Of a stretch of 9,550 nucleotides of DNA, positions 1 to 6,418 are shown one piece after another; position 1 is the stretch's first letter; each line of letters opens with the position of its first letter. The stretch lies in NCBI GenBank assembly GCA_910588495.1, contig CAJUPU010000050.1:1-9550 (forward strand), written 5' to 3'. The translations under genes were made by a program, and so were the position numbers. The DNA is from an uncultured Oscillospiraceae bacterium. Its GTDB lineage: Bacteria; Bacillota; Clostridia; Oscillospirales; Oscillospiraceae. The notes below the pieces were generated by a model. That model was not told the DNA's origin. It searched no databases and was given only the letters and a program-made list of their open reading frames with translations.

Positions 1-815
1 CCCCGGTGTCCGGCAAGAGCCTGATGCGGACCAAATTCGACGAGATCGGCATGTGGATGGAGGAGAAGATGGGCCACCCCTTCTTCTGCTGCGACGCGGT
101 GCTGGACACCTATTCCCGGCAGATCGCCATCTTTTCCGGCTATGCCAAGGAGATGATGCCCGTTTCCTGGGAGATCGCTGACAAGCGGACCTATGTGCCC
201 TGGGCGGAAAAGAAGTACGACGTGATGGTGTTCGGGATGCCCCAGGCCTTCCACTACGGCGACGGCATGGGCACCAACCCCATCCAGATGATGCAGGCGC
301 TGTCCGCCCAAGTGATCCGCCACAAGCGGGTGATGAAGGACAACTGCGTGATCATCTGCTCGTCGATCTGCAACGGGTACTTCCACGACGAGCGGTGGCC
401 CTACCTGCGGGAGCTGTACGAGCTGTTCCAGCACGACCACATGAACGTGCTGCCCGACATGGACCGGTATGGGGAGTACTTCGCCACCAATGAGGAGTAC
501 ATCCGCAAGTACCGCTTCTGCAACGCCTTCCACCCCTTCCACGGCTTCTCTATGATGAGCTGCGGGCACATCGCGGAGATGAACACCAGCGCGATCTACA
601 TCGTGGGGGCCCAGGAGCCGGGGATCGCCCGTGGGATGGGGCTCAAGACCCGGGCCACCTTCGAGGAGGCGCTGGAGGACGCGAAGAAGAAATTCGTGGG
701 GCCGGAGCCCAATATCCTGGCCCTCCCCAAGACCTTCAAGGTGAGCGCCGTCCACCTGTGCATGAAGGATCAGCCCTATGACGGCACCAGTGGGTGCTGT
801 GGCTGCGGCTGCTGA
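1..815 (+). CDS. LarA-like (lactate racemase superfamily) protein, C-terminal part, 5' end outside window
   Basis: The reading frame (codons from position 3) is open through the left edge, so this is the C-terminal ~270 residues of a larger protein; the GTG at 6 is probably internal. The pattern of the segment matches the C-terminal domain of the LarA/DUF2088 family: a hydrophobic strand followed by a Gly/Pro loop (YDVMVFGMPQAFHYGDGMGT), a helix with Q-A-L, then CVIICSSICNGYF, and later a strand SAIYIVG and the block GLKTRATFEEALEDAKKK. LarA enzymes racemise or epimerise 2-hydroxyacids in the cytosol using a nickel-pincer cofactor. The residues that hold this cofactor lie in the missing N-terminal half, so they cannot be checked. 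Where LarA has the substrate-contacting Lys of its YQ-x-x-K motif, this protein appears to have Gln, so lactate is not a safe substrate call. The protein ends in an odd Cys-rich tail (GCCGCGC). It lies 52 nt upstream of the ABC permease gene and is probably in the same operon. Confidence 0.72.
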   Translation, partial: PVSGKSLMRTKFDEIGMWMEEKMGHPFFCCDAVLDTYSRQIAIFSGYAKEMMPVSWEIADKRTYVPWAEKKYDVMVFGMPQAFHYGDGMGTNPIQMMQALSAQVIRHKRVMKDNCVIICSSICNGYFHDERWPYLRELYELFQHDHMNVLPDMDRYGEYFATNEEYIRKYRFCNAFHPFHGFSMMSCGHIAEMNTSAIYIVGAQEPGIARGMGLKTRATFEEALEDAKKKFVGPEPNILALPKTFKVSAVHLCMKDQPYDGTSGCCGCGC

Positions 816-867
816 GCATGAAACGCCGTACCGGCAAGTACGAGAAAAGAGTAAAGGAAGGTGTCGT

Positions 868-1698
868 ATGAGCAAAACAAAACAGGCAAAAAGACCTTTG
901 ACTCGATCGGAGCGGCATACCAGGATGGTAAACCGCCTGTGGCTGCTCCTCTCGCTGATCGTGGCGCTGCTGGTGCTGTACCTGCTGTCCATCGGGGAAA
1001 AGACCGGGCGCAGCTTCCCGTTCATCTTCCCCATCGGCGACAGGAACTCCGTCCTCGGGGGGCTCCAGACCATGGTGGAGCGCAAGGCGCTGTGGGCCGA
1101 CTTCTCCAGCAGTATGATCTGCGTGGCCATGGGCTTCGGCCTGGGCTTCGTCACCTCCCTGCCGGTGGCCTTCCTCATGGCCTGGTACACCCCGGTGCGC
1201 AAGATCATCGAGCCCTGGATCAACTTCATCCGCAACATCCCCGCCCTGGCCTACGCGCCCCTCATCGTCCTGCTGCTGGGCGTGGGCCGGACCCCCGCCG
1301 TGGTGCTGATCTGGATCTGCACCTTCATGACCATGTGCATCACCATCTTCCATGGCATCCGCAACATCGACAACACCCTGGTCAAGGCCGCCCGCGTGCT
1401 GGGGGCCAACGATGTGGACATCTTTTTCCGCATCACCCTGCCCGCCACGGTGCCCTTCATCCTCACCGCCGTGCGGCTGGGCCTGAGTGCGGCGCTGACC
1501 ACCCTGCTGGCGGCGGAGTCCGCCGGCGCCCAGGCCGGCCTGGGTATGCGCATCATGACCCTCAAAGGCACCTTTGAGACCGACGCCATGCTGGGCTATA
1601 TCATCATCATCGGCATCATCGGCACGCTGCTGAACACCTTTGTGGACATTATTGAAGGGAGGCTGACTTCATGGCAGGAGAAGCGGGAAGAGGCGTAA
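868..1698 (+). CDS. ABC transporter permease, SsuC/TauC/ThiX type
   Basis: This is the membrane subunit of an ABC importer, 276 residues. After a basic cytoplasmic N-terminus there is a first membrane segment (about residues 27-46), and hydrophobic segments follow to a total of about six. The binding-protein-dependent permease signature that docks on the ATPase (EAA loop) is at about residues 172-192: KAA-x-x-x-GA, then F-x-x-I-x-LP, with Lys in place of the usual Glu. Length and layout fit the SsuC/TauC/ThiX branch of the BPD_transp_1 family (sulfonate, taurine, pyrimidine or other small-molecule uptake). The ATG at 868 is chosen because AAGGAAGG ends 6 nt before it; the frame is open further upstream, but that stretch overlaps the upstream gene and has no such site. 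The gene overlaps the ATPase gene by 28 nt. Family is firm; substrate unknown. Confidence 0.93.
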   Translation: MSKTKQAKRPLTRSERHTRMVNRLWLLLSLIVALLVLYLLSIGEKTGRSFPFIFPIGDRNSVLGGLQTMVERKALWADFSSSMICVAMGFGLGFVTSLPVAFLMAWYTPVRKIIEPWINFIRNIPALAYAPLIVLLLGVGRTPAVVLIWICTFMTMCITIFHGIRNIDNTLVKAARVLGANDVDIFFRITLPATVPFILTAVRLGLSAALTTLLAAESAGAQAGLGMRIMTLKGTFETDAMLGYIIIIGIIGTLLNTFVDIIEGRLTSWQEKREEA

Positions 1699-2465
1699 AG
1701 ATCCAGATCAAGGACGTGAAAAAGGAGTACCACGGCGACCATGGCACCACCGTGGCCCTCAACGGCGTCAACCTGGACATCATGGAAAATGAGTTCATCT
1801 GTGTCGTCGGCCCCTCCGGCTGCGGAAAATCCACCCTGCTGAACATCCTGGCGGGCCTCCACGAGGCCAGCTCCGGCGAGTGCTATCTGGACGGCGAGGT
1901 CATCAAGGGCACCGACGTGAAGCGGGGCGTGGTGTTCCAGCAGTACGCCCTGTTCCCCTGGCAGACGGTGCTGCAAAACGTCATGTTCGGCCCCCAGATG
2001 AAGCGTATGCCCAAGCCGGAGTGCGAGGCCATCGCCCGCAAGTACATCAAGATGGTGGGGCTGGAGGAGTTCGAGAACTCCTTCCCCAAGGAGCTGTCCG
2101 GCGGCATGAAGCAGCGGGTGGCCATCGCCCGGGCCTATGCCAACAACCCGGAGGTGCTGCTCATGGACGAGCCCTTCGGCGCCCTGGACGCCCAGACCCG
2201 GGCCCAGCTCCAGACCGAGCTGCTCAAGACCTGGGAGGAGGAGCAAAAGACCTGCTTCTTCATCACCCACGACGTGGACGAGGCCGTTCTGCTGGCCCAG
2301 CGGGTGGTGATCATGTCCGCCCGGCCGGGGCGCATCAAGCGGGTGGTGGACATCGACATCCCCTACCCCCGGGACCAGGCCACCAAGAGCGATCCCCACT
2401 TCATGGAGCTGAAGGCGGAGATCTGGAACGAGGTCTACCAGGAGTACCTGGAGGTCCGCAAATAA
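1671..2465 (+). CDS. ABC transporter ATP-binding protein, SsuB/TauB type
   Basis: This is the ATPase subunit that powers the importer, 264 residues, at the cytoplasmic face. All motifs are intact: Walker A GPSGCGKST (47-55), Q-loop at Q90-Q91 followed by YALFPWQTV, signature LSGGMKQRV (142-150), Walker B VLLMDEP (162-168), D-loop ALD (171-173) and switch His in FITHD (H200). The YALFPW Q-loop and the short C-terminus without an extra regulatory domain are typical of the nitrate/sulfonate/taurine (SsuB/TauB) subfamily. The start at 1671 is supported by GGGAGG 8 nt upstream, inside the end of the permease gene; the 28-nt overlap suggests translational coupling and fixed stoichiometry. It is followed after 69 nt by the binding-protein gene. 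Confidence 0.95.
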   Translation: MAGEAGRGVKIQIKDVKKEYHGDHGTTVALNGVNLDIMENEFICVVGPSGCGKSTLLNILAGLHEASSGECYLDGEVIKGTDVKRGVVFQQYALFPWQTVLQNVMFGPQMKRMPKPECEAIARKYIKMVGLEEFENSFPKELSGGMKQRVAIARAYANNPEVLLMDEPFGALDAQTRAQLQTELLKTWEEEQKTCFFITHDVDEAVLLAQRVVIMSARPGRIKRVVDIDIPYPRDQATKSDPHFMELKAEIWNEVYQEYLEVRK

Positions 2466-2470
2466 GTTGT

Positions 2471-2502
2471 GCCTGACCGTCTTTGACGGTTGCGATACAG
2501 GC
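2471..2502 (+). other. Intercistronic hairpin before the binding-protein gene
   Basis: A perfect 6-bp stem (ACCGTC 2476-2481, loop TTT, GACGGT 2485-2490) is flanked by a second pair of arms, GCCTG (2471-2475) and CAGGC (2498-2502), separated on the 3' side by a 7-nt bulge. No T-run follows, so it does not look like a terminator. Its place between the ATPase and binding-protein genes suggests an mRNA processing or stability element. That role is inferred. Confidence 0.45.
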
Positions 2503-2534
2503 AGGCCCCAAACAAATTCAAGGAGGAAAATGAA

Positions 2535-3605
2535 ATGAAGAAATTCACCGCTCTGCTGCTGGCGCTGGTCATGATGATGTCCCTCATGGCCTGCGGCGGC
2601 GACAAGCCCACCGAGTCCAAGGCCCCCGCCGAGTCCAAGGAAGTGACCCAGTCCCAGGCTCCCGCCGAGTCCAAGGAGCCCGAGGAAAACAAGCCCGAGC
2701 CCATCACCCTGCGCATCGGCTATATGCCCAACTACGCCTCCCTCTGGGGCGTGCTGTCCGCCATGGAGCAGGGCTGCTTCGAGGAGGAGGGCATCACCAT
2801 CGAGCTGACCGAGTTCGGTGACGGCCCCTCTGAGATCTCCGCCATGGAGGGCGGCTCCATCGACCTGGCCTACATCGGCAAGGGCGCCCACCGCCTGTGC
2901 ATCCTGGGCAACGCCGTCATCTTCGCCCCCAGCTCCGTCCACACCGTGGACAAGGTGGTCTGCATGCCCGACAGCGGCATCAAGACCGTGGAGGACCTGA
3001 AGGGCAAGACCATCGCCTATAACGCCGGTTCCTCCTCCGAGTCCACCTTCAACAACGCCCTGAAAGTGGCCGGCCTGACCACCGACGACGTGACCGCCAT
3101 GTCGCTGAGCATCGACAACATCGTGCCCGCCGCCGTGTCCGACACCATCGACGCCGCCGTATGTTGGAACCCCTACTCCGGCCAGATCCTTCAGCAGGTG
3201 GAGGGCTCCTACGAGATCGAGTTCGCCGACGGCTCCACCAACATCTCCAGCTGGATCTGCCTGCCCAAGTACGCCGAGGAGAACCACGACATCCTGGTGC
3301 GCTTCAGCCGCGCTTTGTACAAGGGCATGGACTGGGGCTCCAAGGAGGAGAACTATGACACCGTGGCCCAGTACTGCGCCGACCGGACCAAGACCAGCCT
3401 GGAGTCCAACCAGCTCCAGCTGGGCGACGCCCACTGGTTCAACGTCGCCGACCTGACCTCCGGTCTGAAGGACGGCACCATCAAGAAGTACTACGAGGGG
3501 ATGCAGAACGATATGGTCCAGAACGAGAACATCAAGCCCGAGGAGGCCAAGGAGGACGTGAGCGAGTTCGTCCTGTTCGACGTGATGGAAGAGGCCCTCA
3601 AGTAA
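2535..3605 (+). CDS. ABC transporter substrate-binding lipoprotein, SsuA/NMT1 family
   Basis: This is the extracellular solute-binding subunit of the importer, 356 residues. It starts with a lipoprotein signal peptide: Lys-Lys, a hydrophobic stretch, and lipobox LMAC with the lipidated Cys at residue 20. Residues 21-56 form a polar Pro/Glu/Ser/Lys linker with repeated PAESKE, which would hold the domain off the membrane. From residue 57 (ITLRIGYMPNYASLWG) it reads as an NMT1/SsuA-type periplasmic-binding fold: EQGCFEEEGI, then ISAMEGGSIDLAYIG, and VEDLKGKTIAYNAGSSSE in the second lobe. The ATG at 2535 is chosen because AAGGAGG ends about 10 nt upstream and the signal peptide starts there; an in-frame ATG at 2490 would put a charged leader before it and lies in the hairpin. 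An intrinsic terminator follows the stop codon. The ligand (sulfonate, pyrimidine, aromatic or other) cannot be inferred. Confidence 0.93.
   Translation: MKKFTALLLALVMMMSLMACGGDKPTESKAPAESKEVTQSQAPAESKEPEENKPEPITLRIGYMPNYASLWGVLSAMEQGCFEEEGITIELTEFGDGPSEISAMEGGSIDLAYIGKGAHRLCILGNAVIFAPSSVHTVDKVVCMPDSGIKTVEDLKGKTIAYNAGSSSESTFNNALKVAGLTTDDVTAMSLSIDNIVPAAVSDTIDAAVCWNPYSGQILQQVEGSYEIEFADGSTNISSWICLPKYAEENHDILVRFSRALYKGMDWGSKEENYDTVAQYCADRTKTSLESNQLQLGDAHWFNVADLTSGLKDGTIKKYYEGMQNDMVQNENIKPEEAKEDVSEFVLFDVMEEALK
2611..2677 (+). repeat. Short direct repeats encoding the lipoprotein linker
   Basis: CCGAGTCCAAGG occurs three times (2611-2622, 2629-2640, 2665-2676). The last two copies sit in a 17-bp exact repeat (2625-2641 and 2661-2677). 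They encode the PAESKE/TESK units of the disordered linker and probably arose by local duplication. Copy number could vary between strains. Confidence 0.75.
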
Positions 3606-3641
3606 GAAGCCCCCGAGCATAACATCCAGCGCATAGGAACG

Positions 3642-3685
3642 GACCCTATGGGACGGCACACAGGTCCGCCCCATAGGGTCTTTTT
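3642..3685 (+). terminator. Intrinsic terminator after the ABC importer genes
   Basis: Perfect 11-bp arms GACCCTATGGG (3642-3652) and CCCATAGGGTC (3670-3680) are followed at once by TTTTT (3681-3685). After one mismatch the stem can continue for three more pairs (CGG 3654-3656 with CCG 3666-3668). It starts 36 nt after the binding-protein stop codon and ends 27 nt before the next start codon. It should end or strongly reduce + strand transcription, and may act as an attenuator for the genes downstream. Confidence 0.88.
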
Positions 3686-3712
3686 CGTCCCGCTCCTGAG
3701 AGGAGGAGAGCA

Positions 3713-5566
3713 TTGAACATCAAGATCATCTGCCCCCCGGGGGCGGACGGGCCCGCAGCCTTTGCCGCCCGGGAGCTGTCCGCCTATCTGGGCCGGATGC
3801 TGGCGGGGGAGGAGGGGGCGCTCACCATCGGCCTGGAGGTGCGCCCTGACGAGAGGCCCGGCCTGCCCGACTGGTTTTCCGTGGAGCTGGACAAGGAGAA
3901 GGGCTCCATCATAGGGAACAGCGGCCGGGCGGTGCTGCTGGGCGTGTACGACTGCCTGCGGCGGCTGGGCTGCCGGTTTTTGGCCCCCGTCAAGGGCTGC
4001 GAGGTGGTCCCGGCCATCGCCCGGCGGGAGCTGGCCCTGAGCTATGAGCACCGGGCGTCCTTCTTCCACCGGGGGGTGTGCATCGAGGGGGCGGACAGCC
4101 GAGAAAACGTGCTGGACTTCATCGATTGGCTGCCCAAGGTGGGGTATAACAGCTTTTTCCTGCAATTCAAGTCGCCCTACATTTTCTACGCCCGGTGGTA
4201 TGAGCACCGGGGCAACCCTTCGCGCGGGCCGGAGCCCTTCGGGCAGGCGGACGCCCTGGCCTGGATGGCGGAGGCGGAAGGGGAGCTGAAGCGCCGGGGC
4301 CTGCTCCTCCACAAGGTGGGCCACGGCTGGACGGGGGAGGCGCTGGGCTGCGAGGCCCAGTCCTGGGACGCCGTTTCCGCGGAGCTTGCGGAGGACAAGC
4401 GCCCGCTGGCCGCCCAGGTGGACGGGGTGCGGGAGCTATGGAGGGGGGTGCCCGCCAACACCAACCTGTGCTTTCACAACGGGGAGGCGGTGGACGCCTT
4501 CGCCGCCCTGGTGGCGGACTATGCCCGGAAAGAGCCCGGCGTGGACTACCTTCACGTCTGGCTGGCGGACGACTATAACAACGTGTGCGAGTGCGAGGGA
4601 TGCCGCCGGACCACCCCCTCCGACCAGTATGTGGAGCTGCTGGACGAGATCGACCGGCGGCTGAGCGAGGAGGGGCTGGACACCAAGATCGTGTTCCTGC
4701 TCTACCAGGAGCTGCTGTGGCCTCCCATCAGGGCCCGGCTGGCGCACCCGGAGCGGTTCGTGCTCATGTTCGCCCCCATCAGCCGCACCTTTGAGCGCTC
4801 TTATCAGGCGGGAGAGGCCCTGCCCCCCATCCCGCCCTATGCGCGCAACCGGATCGCCCTGCCCACCAGCCTGGACGAGAACCTGGCCTTCCTCCAGGGC
4901 TGGCAGGGGCAGTTCGGCGGGGACAGCTTCGTCTATGACTACCCCCTGGGCCGGGCCCACTACGGCGACCTGGGCTATGTGAAGCTGGCCCGGGTGATCG
5001 GCGGGGACGTGAAGCGGCTGAGACAGCTGGGCCTCAACGGCTATATGAGCTGTCAGGAGCTGCGCGCGGGCCTGCCCAACTTTTTCCCCAACTATGTGCT
5101 GGGCCGCATCCTCATGGACGAGAGCGCGGACGTGAACCAGCTGCTGGAGGAGTATTTCTCCGCCGCCTACGGGGAGGACTGGCCCGTGGCGGCCGACCAC
5201 CTGTTCCGGCTGTCCAGCCTGAGCAGCACCGACTATGTCAACGGCAAGGGAGCGCGCCGGGACGGGGACATGGCCGGGCGGATGGAGGCTGTCCGGGAGC
5301 TGTGCATGGACTTCGTCCCCGCCCTGGACGCCCACCGGACGGCCCAGGGCTGGCAGACCCCCTTCTGGGAGGTGCTGGACTTCCACCGGGAGTACGCGCT
5401 CAAGCTGTCCAAGGCCCTGGGCCGCCTGGCCCGGGGGGACCGGGAAAGGGCGGGGGAGAGCTGGCGGGACTTTCGGGACTTGATCTGTGAAAAGGAGGCG
5501 GCTTTTCAGCCCTGGCTGGACGTGTACCGGGTGCTGGAGGTCACAAAAACGTATACAGGATTTTGA
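3713..5566 (+). CDS. DUF4838 / alpha-glucuronidase-like glycoside hydrolase-type protein
   Basis: 617 residues. The N-terminal ~100 residues resemble the accessory alpha/beta domain found before GH67/GH20-type barrels: AAFAARELSAYLGRML, then RAVLLGVYDCLRRLGCRFLAP. The middle carries the DUF4838 signature, VWLADDYNNVCECEGC, with D286/D287 and Cys292, 294 and 297. DUF4838 proteins are predicted to be TIM-barrel glycoside hydrolases, but I know of no firm substrate for the family. The Asp pair and Cys cluster are candidates for catalysis or metal binding. No signal peptide or membrane segment is visible, so it should act in the cytosol on an imported substrate. The start is a TTG with AGGAGG ending 6 nt upstream; the first in-frame ATG is residue 29, inside the conserved domain. 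It is followed by the nagB-like and nagA genes at short spacing, which suggests an amino-sugar-containing substrate (inference). Confidence 0.8.
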   Translation: MNIKIICPPGADGPAAFAARELSAYLGRMLAGEEGALTIGLEVRPDERPGLPDWFSVELDKEKGSIIGNSGRAVLLGVYDCLRRLGCRFLAPVKGCEVVPAIARRELALSYEHRASFFHRGVCIEGADSRENVLDFIDWLPKVGYNSFFLQFKSPYIFYARWYEHRGNPSRGPEPFGQADALAWMAEAEGELKRRGLLLHKVGHGWTGEALGCEAQSWDAVSAELAEDKRPLAAQVDGVRELWRGVPANTNLCFHNGEAVDAFAALVADYARKEPGVDYLHVWLADDYNNVCECEGCRRTTPSDQYVELLDEIDRRLSEEGLDTKIVFLLYQELLWPPIRARLAHPERFVLMFAPISRTFERSYQAGEALPPIPPYARNRIALPTSLDENLAFLQGWQGQFGGDSFVYDYPLGRAHYGDLGYVKLARVIGGDVKRLRQLGLNGYMSCQELRAGLPNFFPNYVLGRILMDESADVNQLLEEYFSAAYGEDWPVAADHLFRLSSLSSTDYVNGKGARRDGDMAGRMEAVRELCMDFVPALDAHRTAQGWQTPFWEVLDFHREYALKLSKALGRLARGDRERAGESWRDFRDLICEKEAAFQPWLDVYRVLEVTKTYTGF

Positions 5567-5581
5567 AAGGAGGACGACGCC

Positions 5582-6403
5582 ATGCGTCACGACTACTACT
5601 ATTATGACCGGGAGCAGCTTTTGGCCGCCCCTAAGGTGCCCATCGAGGTGCTGGCGGACAACGCCGCCGTGTTCCAGGCCATGGCCCGGGAGATGGCCGA
5701 TGAAATCCAGCGCAAGAACGCCCTGGGGGAGACCACCGTGTTCATCTGCCCGGTGGGCCCGGTGGGGCAGTACCCCTATTTCGTGGACATCGTGAACGGT
5801 GAGAGCATCAGCCTGAAGAACGTGTGGTTCCTCAACATGGACGAGTATCTGACGGATGAGAAGCAGTGGATCGCCAAGGAGGACAAGCTCAGCTTCCGGG
5901 GCTTCATGGACCGGACGGTGTACAGCAAGATCCGCCCGGAGCTGGTCATGCCCGAGGACCAGCGGGTGTTCCCCGACCCCAGCGACCCGGACAACATGGC
6001 CCGGACGATCGAGAAGCTGGGCGGGGTGGACATCTGCTTCGGCGGCATCGGCATCAACGGCCACTTGGCCTTCAACGAGGCCCAGGACGAGCTGACCCCG
6101 GAGCAGTTCAAGGGCCTCCACACCCGGGTGCTGGAGATCAGCCGAGAGACCCGGACGGCCAACGCCATCGGCGACCTCAACGGGGCCATCGACGACATGC
6201 CCCGCTGGTGCGTCACCATCGGCATGAACGAGATCTACCACGCCCGGAAGGTGCGCCTGGGGGTGTTCCGGGACTGGCACCGGGCCGTGCTGCGCCATAC
6301 CGCCTACGGTGAGGTGTCCGCCCATTTCCCCGCCACCCTCATGCAGACCCACCCGGACGCCCTGATCCGCACCACCGAATTCGTGGCCTGCCTGCCGGAC
6401 TGA
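5582..6403 (+). CDS. NagB-family sugar-phosphate isomerase/deaminase, divergent
   Basis: 273 residues, the usual length for glucosamine-6-phosphate deaminase (GlcN6P to Fru6P plus ammonia). Core NagB motifs are present: FLNMDEY with D87 (E. coli D72), GGIGINGHLAFNE with N159, H161 and E166 (E. coli D141, H143, E148; Asn at the first position is common in Gram-positive enzymes), and ETRTAN with R191 (E. coli R172). Two sites differ. The phosphate-binding loop, LPTGGTP in E. coli, reads CPVGPVGQYP here (56-65), and the GSQKA loop with K208 reads DWHRA (R234 in that place). The N-terminus is also longer and Tyr-rich. Fold is secure, but substrate may not be plain GlcN6P. AAGGAGG lies 8 nt before the ATG. 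The gene begins 15 nt after the DUF4838 stop and ends 15 nt before the preferred nagA start, so the three are clearly co-transcribed. Confidence 0.85.
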   Translation: MRHDYYYYDREQLLAAPKVPIEVLADNAAVFQAMAREMADEIQRKNALGETTVFICPVGPVGQYPYFVDIVNGESISLKNVWFLNMDEYLTDEKQWIAKEDKLSFRGFMDRTVYSKIRPELVMPEDQRVFPDPSDPDNMARTIEKLGGVDICFGGIGINGHLAFNEAQDELTPEQFKGLHTRVLEISRETRTANAIGDLNGAIDDMPRWCVTIGMNEIYHARKVRLGVFRDWHRAVLRHTAYGEVSAHFPATLMQTHPDALIRTTEFVACLPD

Positions 6404-6418
6404 GCGGAGGGGATGGAT

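Noticed and set aside
813..815. TGA after the Cys-rich tail as a possible selenocysteine codon
   Set aside because: The frame beyond the TGA does not continue as recognisable LarA-like sequence and no convincing SECIS-like stem-loop was seen directly after it, so it is read as a normal stop.
778..867. Start of the permease at the ATG at 778
   Set aside because: It would overlap the end of the LarA-like gene and add an Ala-rich stretch without SD, whereas the ATG at 868 has AAGGAAGG at good spacing.
2611..2677. Possible CRISPR-like or mobile repeat
   Set aside because: The short repeats are in frame within the lipoprotein linker, irregularly spaced and encode PAESKE units, so they are coding repeats.
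1596..3713. A 705-codon open frame on the minus strand across the ABC genes
   Set aside because: It lies antisense to three genes with full family motifs; its His/Val/Gly/Leu-rich low-complexity product is the usual shadow of GC-rich codon bias.
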